Source: Flavobacteriales bacterium (GTDB taxonomy: Bacteria > Bacteroidota > Bacteroidia > NS11-12g > UBA9320). From it: DNA of 64,000 nucleotides. Where the stretch lies: positions 1-64,000 of the forward strand of contig JACJZW010000004.1 in NCBI GenBank assembly GCA_020635355.1, in the 5' to 3' direction. The position numbers were made by a program, and so were the translations under genes. The notes below the pieces were generated by a model. That model did no database searches, had not been told where the DNA came from, and saw only the letters and a list, made by a program, of their open reading frames with translations. Each line of letters begins with the position of its first letter. Position 1 is the first letter of the stretch. This document shows positions 42,822 to 51,713 of the stretch, piece after piece.

Positions 42822-43244
42822 TCACCTGGCTGATCGCTGGGCCAAATATTCGGTTGGCGTCATCACCGGTATGGTGGCGTGTTTGAAGTCCTTGACGTTT
42901 CTGGTGATAATCACATCACATTCATAGTCCACGGCAGAAAAGTGTTGGAGGGCATCCTCGAAGTCCTCGAACCGCGAACCAATGGCTGCGGAGGTGATTT
43001 TCTGATTAACGGTAGACACATCACATAATACCAGAAAGTTTTTTAGTCGTTTTCTGCTTTCAGCTTTCGGGAGAAAACGTTCCAGAACATACGCAATTGT
43101 AGCACAGGAGACCGGAGAAATAATCACACGGGCCTGACCCCTATCCGCCATACTAACCACAGATGCCGAAGCCATGTAATAGGGCTCTCGGTTACCAAGC
43201 ACATCCAACACCACATTGGTGTCAAGGAATAAGGTGTCCATCAA
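42822..43244 (-). CDS. PIN-domain toxin (VapC-like ribonuclease)
   Basis: 140 residues. The N-terminal MMDTLFLDTNVVLDVLG carries the first metal-binding Asp8, with further acids near the middle (FEDFEDALQHFSA) and in DVIITRNVKDF near residue 110-121, the standard PIN active site. VapC-type toxins cleave RNA. It overlaps the antitoxin gene by four bases (ATGA) and is the second gene, as in most VapBC-type pairs. A match to the DUF6364-PIN pairs common in Bacteroidota. Confidence 0.92.
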   Translation of the reverse strand: MMDTLFLDTNVVLDVLGNREPYYMASASVVSMADRGQARVIISPVSCATIAYVLERFLPKAESRKRLKNFLVLCDVSTVNQKITSAAIGSRFEDFEDALQHFSAVDYECDVIITRNVKDFKHATIPVMTPTEYLAQRSAR

Positions 43245-43498
43245 TCGTGCTTTTTGGTTTGATGTTTTCGCACTTCCTTGCGCTCGTCAAAATCCGGTGG
43301 CAATTGAATTCCTTGCGAAAGGGATTTTACATAGGGCGTTATGGGTTCTTCAAGTTGGCCATCGGTTCGATCTTCCGAGACCAACAGGTGAAGGTAGGCT
43401 TCTATGATTCTGGACAAACTTCGGTTGTGTCTTGCAGCGTATACCTTAGCCTGATCAATGATGTCTTTATTGAGTTTCAACGTGAGCTTAACATCCAT
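43241..43498 (-). CDS. DUF6364-family antitoxin, ribbon-helix-helix
   Basis: 85 residues from the ATG at 43498 (MDVKLTLKLNKDIIDQAK); the earlier ATG at 43564 lies inside the helicase gene. The N-terminal strand VKLTLKL and helices DIIDQAKVYAARHNRSLSRIIEAYL (outline) are a classical ribbon-helix-helix DNA-binding fold; the C-terminal part should wrap the toxin. It likely represses its own promoter through the palindrome at 43516-43525. Confidence 0.88.
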   Translation of the reverse strand: MDVKLTLKLNKDIIDQAKVYAARHNRSLSRIIEAYLHLLVSEDRTDGQLEEPITPYVKSLSQGIQLPPDFDERKEVRKHQTKKHD

Positions 43499-43503
43499 AC
43501 GTA

Positions 43504-43535
43504 CAAATGTATTAAACGTATACGTATTAATTAAA
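43504..43535 (-). promoter_or_regulatory. Promoter and palindromic operator of the toxin-antitoxin pair
   Basis: On the minus strand TACATTTG (43504-43511) is an exact -7 box only five bases before the antitoxin ATG, so the mRNA is nearly leaderless. A TTTA at 43532-43535 sits 20 bases upstream. A perfect ten-base palindrome ACGTATACGT (43516-43525) lies between the two boxes, the place where a ribbon-helix-helix repressor would block polymerase. Confidence 0.68.
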
Positions 43536-45227
43536 CACCAGCTTGAACAGGTTGATCTGCTCATAACTCACCTTGCCCTTCAGCGCATCAAATAAGGCCT
43601 TGGAACGCACCGTTTTGCCGTCTTCATAAAAGTCTTCCGGACGATTTTTCACCTGAAGAGCCTCGTATGCTGCTTGCATCGTATCAAGGTTTCTGATGTC
43701 GCCAACAAATTTGGCCATATCCAGTTCCAATCCCTTGTCTTTCAAGGTTACCAAATGCCCGATGATGGTGCCCGTCGTCATTTCACGTTCTTTGGCAATA
43801 GCCTCAATGGATAGCCCTTGCAGGTAAAGCTCCCTGGTTTGGTCGTAGGTGGATTTACCACTTCGTTTTGCTTCTTTTTTGCGTTGATGTTTCCGAATGT
43901 CGGCGGGGGAGGTAAGTCCGCCACATCGCCTCACAAACCGATCGGCTTCTTCCGAAAGAACGTTCAAATCGGTGGCATCATCCAATTGCTTAGATAACTG
44001 CTGAAACCGGATATCGGCTTTTAGCGCCAACTCATCCACTTCCAATGCCAGCTCATTATACCCCAGCAACCGGAGTCCGGATACCGATTTCAATCGGGAT
44101 AACGCTACATAGCCCTGCCCTTTTTCAAATGTTTTGGTGAGGTCGATTTCCGCCGCGTCCAGTGTCATTCCCTGTGACTTATGCACAGTGATGGCCCAGG
44201 CCAACCGCAATGGAATTTGAGCATACGATGCAAGCGTTTTTCCCCGCTCATCGGTCATATCCCAAATTTCCGGTTCGGCTGTAACGGTTCGGCCATTCAC
44301 CGTTTTTACAATGGGATAATCTTCTTCTTCGGTAAAGCCAACCACCGTCCCCAAGGTGCCGTTCATCACCTGTTTGTCGTAGTTGTTGCGCACAAACATG
44401 ACCTGCGCTCCTTCTTTCAGGTAGAGGACGTCCGGTGCCAAAACCGACTTCCTCAACAGCTCAATCAATGGTTCTTGTCCTTTTGTTTTTGCTGTGTATT
44501 CGATGGGCTCACCCGCAATAGTTTGAAGCTCCTGATCATTGAGTCGGTCTACATCAAAGTTGTGACTATACAACCGTGTGGGATCAAACTTGAACCGATT
44601 GTATACGGCATCGTCCAGAATGCGAAGCTTTTCTGTACTAACAGATCCCGCACGAATTTCATTGAGCAAATCATTCAGGTCGTCATCCGTTTGACGATAT
44701 TGCTCAGTCAGGTAACACACATGTAATTGGGCATCAACCCAGGCCTTGGCCATAAAGGCAAATTTTTCCCGATTGGTTTCTTCGTCCTTAGTTACCGGTG
44801 GAAGTTGAAAAAAATCGCCCGATAGAACCAATTGGATTCCACCAAAAGCGGTCGGATTTTCCCGAAACATCTGAAGGATTTCATCCACCATATCCAGCTG
44901 TTTACGATGAAGCATGGAGATCTCGTCAATGATGAGAACCTTAGCCGTGTCAATGTTTTTCCGCAGATACTTTTTTTCCAACAGATTGCGCATCACCGAA
45001 GCAGTTAACACATCCTTGACGCCCATACCACTCCAGGAATGGATGGTTTGTCCGTTCATGTGGGTGGCGGCAATACCGGTAGAAGCCGTGATGGCAACAG
45101 GGATATTTCGTTCCTGAAGAAACTGAATGTACTGATTGAGCACGTACGTTTTTCCCGTACCGGCCGAACCGGTCAGGAAGACATTGCGCCCCGATTTTAA
45201 GATGGCAAGTGCTTTTTCCTGCTTCAT
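43527..45227 (-). CDS. Pif1/RecD-like DNA helicase with C-terminal helix-turn-helix
   Basis: 566 residues, superfamily 1B helicase. Walker A GSAGTGKT is at 20-27, Walker B LIIDEISML near 97, motif III LVLSGDFFQLPPV near 133, and the C-terminal UvrD/RecD motif WAITVHKSQGMTLDAAEIDL near 350 followed by VALSRLKSVSGLRLLGY. A C-terminal extension (about 460-566) holds a helix-turn-helix domain of the HTH_40 type (LYLQGLSIEAIAKEREMT, TTGTIIGHLVTLK). A 5'-3' helicase role in DNA repair is expected. Downstream on the same strand lies the toxin-antitoxin pair. Confidence 0.92.
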   Translation of the reverse strand: MKQEKALAILKSGRNVFLTGSAGTGKTYVLNQYIQFLQERNIPVAITASTGIAATHMNGQTIHSWSGMGVKDVLTASVMRNLLEKKYLRKNIDTAKVLIIDEISMLHRKQLDMVDEILQMFRENPTAFGGIQLVLSGDFFQLPPVTKDEETNREKFAFMAKAWVDAQLHVCYLTEQYRQTDDDLNDLLNEIRAGSVSTEKLRILDDAVYNRFKFDPTRLYSHNFDVDRLNDQELQTIAGEPIEYTAKTKGQEPLIELLRKSVLAPDVLYLKEGAQVMFVRNNYDKQVMNGTLGTVVGFTEEEDYPIVKTVNGRTVTAEPEIWDMTDERGKTLASYAQIPLRLAWAITVHKSQGMTLDAAEIDLTKTFEKGQGYVALSRLKSVSGLRLLGYNELALEVDELALKADIRFQQLSKQLDDATDLNVLSEEADRFVRRCGGLTSPADIRKHQRKKEAKRSGKSTYDQTRELYLQGLSIEAIAKEREMTTGTIIGHLVTLKDKGLELDMAKFVGDIRNLDTMQAAYEALQVKNRPEDFYEDGKTVRSKALFDALKGKVSYEQINLFKLVFN

Positions 45228-45310
45228 GATTGAATGGGTAACCTACGGAATACGTCGCAAGTATTCAACCCACAAAGGAATATTTTATGGAAAGTAGGTC
45301 GGAAAAAAAC

Positions 45311-46084
45311 TCAACGCATCTTGGAACTGAGTTTTCGCTGGTACCTACTTTGAACCAAATCAGTTAACACCAGGATGGTGATCACAAAGTAAAAGGTGGT
45401 TTTGTTCATATGGTGGATGGGATTGCCCATCACGGTGAGATCGGCTAATTCCCCGCCTTCCGTGAGCAACATAATGCCCACAACAAAAAGGATAAACAGT
45501 CCTAACACCTCATACATGCGATTTTTCTTGAGGAAGTTGGACACCCGATCGGCCAGCCAAATCATCAATAATCCTCCAATAATAATGGCTGTTGCCATAA
45601 CGGCAAATACATCTGAAAGAGCCATGGCGCTGAGGATGGAATCAAAGGAAAATACCACGTTCATCAGCACAATCATGGCGATGATGTTCCTCACAGATCG
45701 CGGTTTTTCTTCTTTCAAAACGTCATGATGTTCTTCTTGCGAGATCATGTGCCAGATTTCCTTCATGGCAGTGTAGACGATGAAAATACCACCTCCCAGG
45801 ACAATCAGACTGTGCAAGTTAAAGTGACCTTGAACGGTGTCTCCCCAGGAAACCTTAAAAACATCCATCTGTACATATTGCACCAGGTGCATTAAGGCAA
45901 ACAGCAATAGAATCCGAAATACGATGGCAACGCCAATTCCCATCTTCCGCACAAAACTTTGTTGGGCTTCGGGCGCCTTGGACGATTCCAACGAGATATA
46001 AAGCAGGTTGTCGAAGCCCAATACAGCTTGCAGCAGAACAAGCATGAATAGATCGGCTAGATTTTGAAGTGTGAACAAATCCAT
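45311..46084 (-). CDS. TerC-family integral membrane protein
   Basis: 257 residues with seven hydrophobic helices. The family motifs are visible: LQAVLGFDNLLYISL near the N-terminus with the conserved acidic residue in the membrane, and NVVFSFDSILSAMALSD near residue 140. TerC proteins are linked to tellurite resistance and, in better-studied members, to metal-ion (Mn2+) export or membrane metal homeostasis. It is monocistronic with a repeat-rich 5' region. Confidence 0.93.
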   Translation of the reverse strand: MDLFTLQNLADLFMLVLLQAVLGFDNLLYISLESSKAPEAQQSFVRKMGIGVAIVFRILLLFALMHLVQYVQMDVFKVSWGDTVQGHFNLHSLIVLGGGIFIVYTAMKEIWHMISQEEHHDVLKEEKPRSVRNIIAMIVLMNVVFSFDSILSAMALSDVFAVMATAIIIGGLLMIWLADRVSNFLKKNRMYEVLGLFILFVVGIMLLTEGGELADLTVMGNPIHHMNKTTFYFVITILVLTDLVQSRYQRKLSSKMR

Positions 46085-46114
46085 GACAGCAATAATCGGG
46101 ATTTGGGTTCAGAG

Positions 46115-46203
46115 GTTCAAGGGCGTGAGGATGAAAGGGTGACAGGATGAAAGGGTGGCAGGATGAAAGGTTGGAAGGGTGGAAGGGTGAAGGGTGAAGG
46201 GTG
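46115..46203. repeat. Short G-rich tandem words
   Basis: Near-tandem copies of GGATGAAAGGGTG and GGAAGGGTGAAGGGTG (for example GACAGGATGAAAGGGTG at 46141, GGCAGGATGAAAGG at 46157, then AGGGTGGAAGGGTGAAGGG). A 10-17 base degenerate simple repeat in the gap beside TerC. Confidence 0.75.
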
Positions 46204-46223
46204 CGAGTCACACACAAGAACTC

Positions 46224-46560
46224 TTAGCTCTTAGAATTTAGCTCTTACCGTAATTGGATGATATCGCATTAACCGCTATGGCGCCGGGATCGCAAAGGAT
46301 TCGCAAAGATTATGACTCATTCGTATATACTTAGCTCTTAGACTTTAGCTCTTACCGTAAGATAATATCGTCTAAACCGCTATGGCGCCGGGTTCGCAAA
46401 GGGTTCGCAAAGATTATGACTCATTCGTATATACTTAGCTCTTAGACTTTAGCTCTTACCGTAATTAGATAATATCGTCTAAACCGCTATGGCGCCGGGT
46501 TCGCAAAGGGTTCGCAATGATTATAACTCATTCGCATACACTTAGATCTTAGCTCTTAGA
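46224..46560. repeat. Tandem array of three units of about 105 bp plus a partial fourth
   Basis: Units start with TTAGCTCTTAG at 46224, 46331, 46435 and, shortened, 46549. Each contains TTAGCTCTTACCG, then an ATATCG segment, ACCGCTATGGCGCCGGG, two tandem TTCGCAAAG words and TTATGACTCATTCGTATAT. Period 104-107. There are no unique spacers between units. It lies in the 619-base gene-free region between TerC (minus) and the OmpA-domain gene (plus). Confidence 0.9.
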
Positions 46561-46703
46561 TTTTAGTTATTCGTTCTTCGTTCTCCGATCTCCCATTTAC
46601 ATCTTCATCCAAACCCGTATCTACCTTTTGAAAAAAAAATCACATGCACCCCAACCTTTTATTCCAACCTCTCGTCAAGGGGGTATCAATACACTTTTGC
46701 TCA

Positions 46704-48257
46704 ATGACCAGACTTGCGATCTTCGTTCTGCTTTTTGTGACTTCATCATCACTCAAGGCGCAAGAAGGTACTTCAATTTCAATTTTATTCGATTCCGATC
46801 AGCATGTTGCCAAATCAACAGAGCTGTCCCGGTTGCATAGTTTCTTAGAGGACGAAGATTGCGGGTCTTGTTTTTTAGTTCTTTCCGGTCACACTGATTC
46901 AGATGGTGCTGATCAGTACAACATTGAGCTTTCTCAAAAACGGGTGAACACCATCCGCAACTACATCAAAAAGGAATTTGGTTGTTTCGATGTACAAGAC
47001 ACCGATTTCTTTGGCGAATCGAAGCCGCTGAACGAAAACGCTAACAACCAGCAGAAACAAGCCAATCGCAGGGTTACGGTTCAACTGAACTGTTCTCCGA
47101 AAAAAACGGATAAAGACGTTACGCCGTCAGAACCCATTCTCATTCCTCAGGATGTGTGGAGTTCGGTGGTATCGCCTCCATCCGATGGGATTAATAAACG
47201 AATCTTTTCAAATGAATATACCACCATTGAAGCCGGAAACGGGGTGGTGGTGGTGATTGAACCGCATGCGTTTTCTCTCGAGAATAAGGCCATTGACGTG
47301 ACCTTTTTACAGTGTACTTCCCGTCAGAAAGCCTTCAATATGGGCTTCACCACACAAACATCCGATTCGTTGCTGGAGTCTGGTGGGATGTTTCGGATTT
47401 TAGCTAAAGCCGATGGCCGTCCAGTGGAACAACTTCGTCCGGATGCCGTTCACGTATTTATACCAAACAGCGGTCCGGATGATTTTGAAGGATTTACCTC
47501 CTATATGGACGAGAGTTATGTTCACTGGGAGAAACGTGATGAACTCAAGCCGGAGAACTTCAGTCCCGGCCGGGAAATTGCGCAGTTTTTTGATCCGGGC
47601 GAAATGGACATTCAGGATCAATCCGGAACGTGCGAGCGAGATTGCAACCTGTTCTGGTGCAAGATTAAATCAGCGCTTTTCCCCGGATATCGGAAGAGAA
47701 GGGACGAAAATCTCGCGGCGTGCATTGGTTCCAATGGCGATATTATGCGCATCTACGACCTATTCAAAAACAAGCTGAACGGGGAATTCCCGGATCGCGA
47801 AAGTTTTGCCAAATACCTCGCCGAAAACAAGCGGGACGATATCATGAATAAGCTCCGCGCTGATGTTCCACAGATAGACGAAGTGAGCTACTACGTGTTG
47901 GATCTTCCCAACGCCCGATGGATCAATTGCGATCGGTTTTTGGGTGAGGGCGATCGCACCACGGTTTTAGTGGACGAGGATTACAATACCAAGTGGGATG
48001 TGCGCTTGTTCTTTGATGATCAACTCTCTGTAATGCGTGCAGCCAAGTCGGATAAGGGCAAAATTCAGTTTGCCAATATTCCCATCGGTGAACTGGTAAC
48101 GCTGGTCATCGTCAAGAAATTGAGCGATGTGATTTATCTGTCAAAAGAAACCTTCCGAACCGGCGATACGCCGATCGTCAATTTCAAAAAGGTGTCTACG
48201 GACGATTTGAAATACGTGTTCGACAAGGAGCAATCACTGGGAAGCAGTAGCCGATAA
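46704..48257 (+). CDS. OmpA-domain protein with a long unknown C-terminal region
   Basis: 517 residues from the ATG at 46704 (MTRLAIFVLLFVTSSSLKAQ), which forms a clear signal peptide; an ATG at 46644 would add 20 residues. An OmpA-like peptidoglycan-binding domain comes first (about 28-135: SILFDSDQHVAKS, GHTDSDGADQYNIELSQKRV, NQQKQANRRVTV). About 380 residues follow that I do not recognise, beta-rich with FNMGFTTQTSDSLLESGGMF near 225 and a cysteine cluster (CERDCNLFWC) near 315. OmpA domains usually end a protein, so this N-terminal place is odd. Its 3' end overlaps the convergent threonine dehydrogenase gene by 24 bases. Confidence 0.88.
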   Translation: MTRLAIFVLLFVTSSSLKAQEGTSISILFDSDQHVAKSTELSRLHSFLEDEDCGSCFLVLSGHTDSDGADQYNIELSQKRVNTIRNYIKKEFGCFDVQDTDFFGESKPLNENANNQQKQANRRVTVQLNCSPKKTDKDVTPSEPILIPQDVWSSVVSPPSDGINKRIFSNEYTTIEAGNGVVVVIEPHAFSLENKAIDVTFLQCTSRQKAFNMGFTTQTSDSLLESGGMFRILAKADGRPVEQLRPDAVHVFIPNSGPDDFEGFTSYMDESYVHWEKRDELKPENFSPGREIAQFFDPGEMDIQDQSGTCERDCNLFWCKIKSALFPGYRKRRDENLAACIGSNGDIMRIYDLFKNKLNGEFPDRESFAKYLAENKRDDIMNKLRADVPQIDEVSYYVLDLPNARWINCDRFLGEGDRTTVLVDEDYNTKWDVRLFFDDQLSVMRAAKSDKGKIQFANIPIGELVTLVIVKKLSDVIYLSKETFRTGDTPIVNFKKVSTDDLKYVFDKEQSLGSSSR

Positions 48258-49187
48258 ACGCATCAGCATCTCATCCACCATCTTATCCAGATCAAAATCG
48301 GGGTTCCAACCCCAATCTTCGCGAGCCACCGTATCATCAATACTTTGTGGCCAGCTCTCGGCTATTTTTTGCCGGTGATCCGGTGCATAATCAATGGTAA
48401 ATCCGTCAATGCGTTTGGCAATGGCGGAGGCAATGGTTTGCGGGTCAAAGCTGCAACCGGCGATGTTGTAAGAACTTCTGAGTTTTACCTGTTCTGCCGG
48501 AGCTTCTGTGATGTTGATCGTTGCCTTAATGGCATCGTCCATATACATCATCGGCAGCATCGCATCGGCTTTTAAGAAGCTGGTATACGCTTTTGTTTTG
48601 AGGGCCTGGTGAAATATGTCGACGGCGTAATCGGTGGTGCCACCTCCCGGCAAGGCCTTCCATCCAATGAGGCCGGGATATCGAACACTGCGGACGTCCA
48701 GTCCATATCGTTTGAAGTAATATTCGCAATACCGCTCACCAGCCAATTTACTGATTCCGTAAATCGTGCCCGGATCCATCACGCAATGTTGTGGTGTATT
48801 CACGCGGGGTGTGGTGGGACCAAAAACGGCAATCGAGCTTGGCCAGAAAATGCGCTTCACTCCGTGTTCCAAACAAGCATCAAAGATGCTGAAGGTTCCA
48901 TCCATGTTAAGCTCCCAACCTTTTTTGGGATGTTGCTCAGCTGTGGCACTCAGCATAGCCGCCAGGTGGTAAATCACGGTGGGCTTGTGTTTGGAAAAGA
49001 GTTCAGCAATACGGCTGTGATCCAACACATCCAATTGTTCATAGGGGCCACGGTCCAGTTTGGCAGGATCGGCCGGACGAATGTCTGAACTGATCACATT
49101 ATTCTTCCCGTAAATCTCCCGCAAACGGTACTGGAGGTCGGTTCCAACCTGACCCTCCGATCCAATTATTAAAATGGTTTCGCTCAT
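48234..49187 (-). CDS. NAD-dependent epimerase/dehydratase family, L-threonine 3-dehydrogenase-like
   Basis: 317 residues from the ATG at 49187 (MSETILIIGSEGQVG); the ATG at 49205 is less likely. A short-chain Rossmann protein: GSEGQVG at residues 9-15, the catalytic serine in WPSSIAVFG and the YxxxK pair in TIYGISKLAGE. This matches the UDP-glucose-epimerase-type L-threonine dehydrogenases of Flavobacteria, which turn threonine to 2-amino-3-oxobutyrate. The overlap with a convergent OmpA-type gene is only at the ends. A sugar-nucleotide epimerase is the alternative. Confidence 0.88.
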   Translation of the reverse strand: MSETILIIGSEGQVGTDLQYRLREIYGKNNVISSDIRPADPAKLDRGPYEQLDVLDHSRIAELFSKHKPTVIYHLAAMLSATAEQHPKKGWELNMDGTFSIFDACLEHGVKRIFWPSSIAVFGPTTPRVNTPQHCVMDPGTIYGISKLAGERYCEYYFKRYGLDVRSVRYPGLIGWKALPGGGTTDYAVDIFHQALKTKAYTSFLKADAMLPMMYMDDAIKATINITEAPAEQVKLRSSYNIAGCSFDPQTIASAIAKRIDGFTIDYAPDHRQKIAESWPQSIDDTVAREDWGWNPDFDLDKMVDEMLMRLSATASQ

Positions 49188-49253
49188 CCTCAGAATCGGA
49201 TTCAAAATAAGGTCAAATACTTCAAATCTCGAAGTTGAACTTCAGCGCGAGGC

Positions 49254-50357
49254 TTACACCAGAATCTTTTGATAAATGCCGAAGGTATTCTGTGCGGTTT
49301 GTTCGTGACTGAATTGCTTCAGTTTTTCCCGTCCGGCACGGATCAGATCGGTGCGTTTAGCTGCATCGGCTTTCAACTGCTGTATGAAATGGGCCAATTG
49401 CTCATGATCACCCACATCGGCGAGTAAGCCGTTTACATCGTGGTCAATGATCTCCGGAATTCCACCGGCTCGCGTGGCAACCACCGGAACACCATATCCC
49501 AGGGCATCCAGCACAGACGTTCCCAATCCTTCGGTTTTGGACGGAAACAGGAATACGTCGAGGTCGGCAAATAACGCCTGCAAATCGGTTCGAAAACCTA
49601 AAAAGGTCACACGATCGGTCACGTTTAATTCAACTGCCATTTGCTTGATTTCCTCCTCCATCGGTCCAGTCCCGATAATCACAAATCGGATGTCACGCTC
49701 ATCTTGCAGCTGTTGAGCGGTTCGGAGAAAGGTCGGATAATCTTTATGATCCGCCAGTGCGGCTACATTACCCACCAAAAACACGTCGTCATCAATCCCG
49801 AGTTCAGATCGAAGCTTCCCCTTGTTGATGTGATCAAATCGGCCCAAATCAACGCCAGAGTGAACGGTGGTGATGAATGGATGGGATGGCGAATCCAGAT
49901 CGGTTCGAACCATTTCTTCTATTGCCTGAGACACACACACAATAGCCCGGATGGATTGATGGGTGTACTTAAAGCGAGAAAACCAGGATCGTCCGACGTG
50001 AAAATCAACTCGTCGGCTCAAAATCACCGGAGTACTCATCCCAAACAAGGTAGCCGCCAGTACGGCTGTAGTGTGCGCATGTGCATCATGTGCATGGATG
50101 ACATCGGGTTGGTAGTGCTTAATGCTCCCGGTCAGTTTTCGCGCTGCCCATACATCAAACCCACTGCGCTTTTTGTAGGGAATCACATCGTCTGCTGCTA
50201 CGCGTTTGGAAAGTTCGGACCCCACTGGGCAAAACACCCGTTGAATGCAGCCCATTTTCATCAAGTTGGTGTACAAATAATGCACTTGTTGTTCACCACC
50301 CCGCCAGGAGAGAGGTGAGCTTACGTGAAGGATCCGTAACGAACTGGGTGCTGACAT
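49254..50357 (-). CDS. Glycosyltransferase family 4 protein
   Basis: 367 residues from the ATG at 50357 (MSAPSSLRILHVSSPLSWRGG), which begins with the usual GT4 start LxILHVSSP-GGxE; an upstream ATG at 50477 gives a long non-homologous extension. GT-B fold: HAHDAHAHTTAVLAA near residue 92, and the donor-binding motif FLFPSKTEGLGTSVLDALGYG (outline) with the two glutamates near 275 and GVPVVATRAGGIPEII. It probably adds a sugar to a lipid or surface polysaccharide. No other glycan genes are nearby, so the product is unknown. Confidence 0.92.
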   Translation of the reverse strand: MSAPSSLRILHVSSPLSWRGGEQQVHYLYTNLMKMGCIQRVFCPVGSELSKRVAADDVIPYKKRSGFDVWAARKLTGSIKHYQPDVIHAHDAHAHTTAVLAATLFGMSTPVILSRRVDFHVGRSWFSRFKYTHQSIRAIVCVSQAIEEMVRTDLDSPSHPFITTVHSGVDLGRFDHINKGKLRSELGIDDDVFLVGNVAALADHKDYPTFLRTAQQLQDERDIRFVIIGTGPMEEEIKQMAVELNVTDRVTFLGFRTDLQALFADLDVFLFPSKTEGLGTSVLDALGYGVPVVATRAGGIPEIIDHDVNGLLADVGDHEQLAHFIQQLKADAAKRTDLIRAGREKLKQFSHEQTAQNTFGIYQKILV

Positions 50358-50495
50358 GGGCTCAACAAAGGTGATCAAAAAACCGAAAGGCCACAAAATC
50401 AGCCAACCAGGAGATGCCAACATCGGCTTCCTCGGCTTTGGTGGAACATTCATCCGAAAAGGTGAGATGCGTTTCACGCAACGGGTGAGAAAAAC

Positions 50496-50503
50496 TACAT
50501 TTG
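50496..50503 (+). promoter_or_regulatory. Candidate -7 box of the anmK operon
   Basis: TACATTTG, an exact match, with TTTC 20 bases upstream (50472-50475). It lies 118 bases before the anmK ATG, leaving an unusually long 5' leader with no obvious ORF. Confidence 0.6.
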
Positions 50504-50621
50504 CACCTCTTTTTTAACCGTAGGTTGTCAAAGTGGAAGGGGACGGTTATTTCTTGGTTTACCGAGTTGCAATCTCGTTTCACGACGATCGGTTTGACAT
50601 CGTGCACGCAAGAGCATTTGA

Positions 50622-51713
50622 ATGAGAAGTTATAAAGTGATTGGTGTCATGTCTGGCACCTCAATGGATGGCGTTGATATCGCACACTGCGAACTTACCC
50701 CATCAGAATCCGGCAAATGGTCGTATACCATTAACGCCGCCAAAACGGTCTCGTATTCAGACACTTGGCGACTTCGTCTGTCCAAGCTGAGAAATCAAAC
50801 GGCGATGAACGTCTACAAGACGGACCGCTACTTTGGTGAATACATCGGACGATTGATCAATGCGTTTTTGGATGAGCACCAACTGGAAGCCGATCTCATC
50901 GCTTCCCATGGTCATACCATCCTGCATCAGCCCGAAAGCAATATTACCTATCAGGTTGGATCGGGCAGCGCCATTTCGGCTGTAACCGGCATCCCATCGG
51001 TCACTAATTTCAGAGCCATGGATGTGGTTAAAGGCGGGGAAGGTGCCCCTGTTTCCGGAATTGGAGACCAGTTGTTGTTCAGCGAGTATACCATGGGTCT
51101 TAATCTCGGGGGCTTTGCCAATATCTCGGCCACTGTTGATGGCGAACCGGTAGCCTACGACATTTGTCCGTGCAACATCCTCCTCAATCGGATTGCCCGT
51201 GAATTTGGCAAGGAATACGATGAAAACGGGGAGATTGCGGCCACCGGCCAAATCGATTACGATTTGCTGGCCGATGTAAATAACATCGATTACTACACCT
51301 GGTCTTACCCAAAATCACTGGGTCGGGAGTGGATCAATGAAAACTTTTGGTTCCGTGTACGGGAAAGCGAAGCATCCAAGGAAGACCGGATGAAAACCCT
51401 GGTGGAACACATTGGGGAGCAAATTGGAAATAACATTGAAGACCTCGCTAGTGATTCCTCAACCACACGTGTTTTGGTGACTGGTGGAGGGGCATTCAAC
51501 CCGGTTTTGGTGGAGCACATTCGCAGCCACACGGATGCCGAAATAATAGTTCCCGATCCGATGTTGGTGAATTACAAAGAGGCACTCATTTTTGCGCTTA
51601 TGGGCGTCCTCCGGGTTCGGAATGAAGTCAACGTGTTAGCCTCCTTCACAGGGGCAAACGGCGACTCCGTTTCGGGTGAACTTTGTGGGGACTTCTCAAA
51701 GCTTCTCGCATGA
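50622..51713 (+). CDS. anmK: Anhydro-N-acetylmuramic acid kinase
   Basis: 363 residues. The ATP-binding GVMSGTSMDGVDIAHCEL opens the protein; GHTILHQP near 91, TNFRAMDVVKGGEGAP near 126, NLGGFANIS near 153 and VTGGGAFNPVL near 287 follow. It phosphorylates and opens anhydroMurNAc from peptidoglycan turnover. It begins an operon with a T9SS cargo, a dehydrogenase and an S41 protease. The next gene starts within its last bases (ATGA). Confidence 0.97.
   Translation: MRSYKVIGVMSGTSMDGVDIAHCELTPSESGKWSYTINAAKTVSYSDTWRLRLSKLRNQTAMNVYKTDRYFGEYIGRLINAFLDEHQLEADLIASHGHTILHQPESNITYQVGSGSAISAVTGIPSVTNFRAMDVVKGGEGAPVSGIGDQLLFSEYTMGLNLGGFANISATVDGEPVAYDICPCNILLNRIAREFGKEYDENGEIAATGQIDYDLLADVNNIDYYTWSYPKSLGREWINENFWFRVRESEASKEDRMKTLVEHIGEQIGNNIEDLASDSSTTRVLVTGGGAFNPVLVEHIRSHTDAEIIVPDPMLVNYKEALIFALMGVLRVRNEVNVLASFTGANGDSVSGELCGDFSKLLA

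Noticed and set aside
46224..46560. Possible CRISPR array
   Set aside because: Units of 104-107 bases follow each other without unique spacers, and no cas genes are present.
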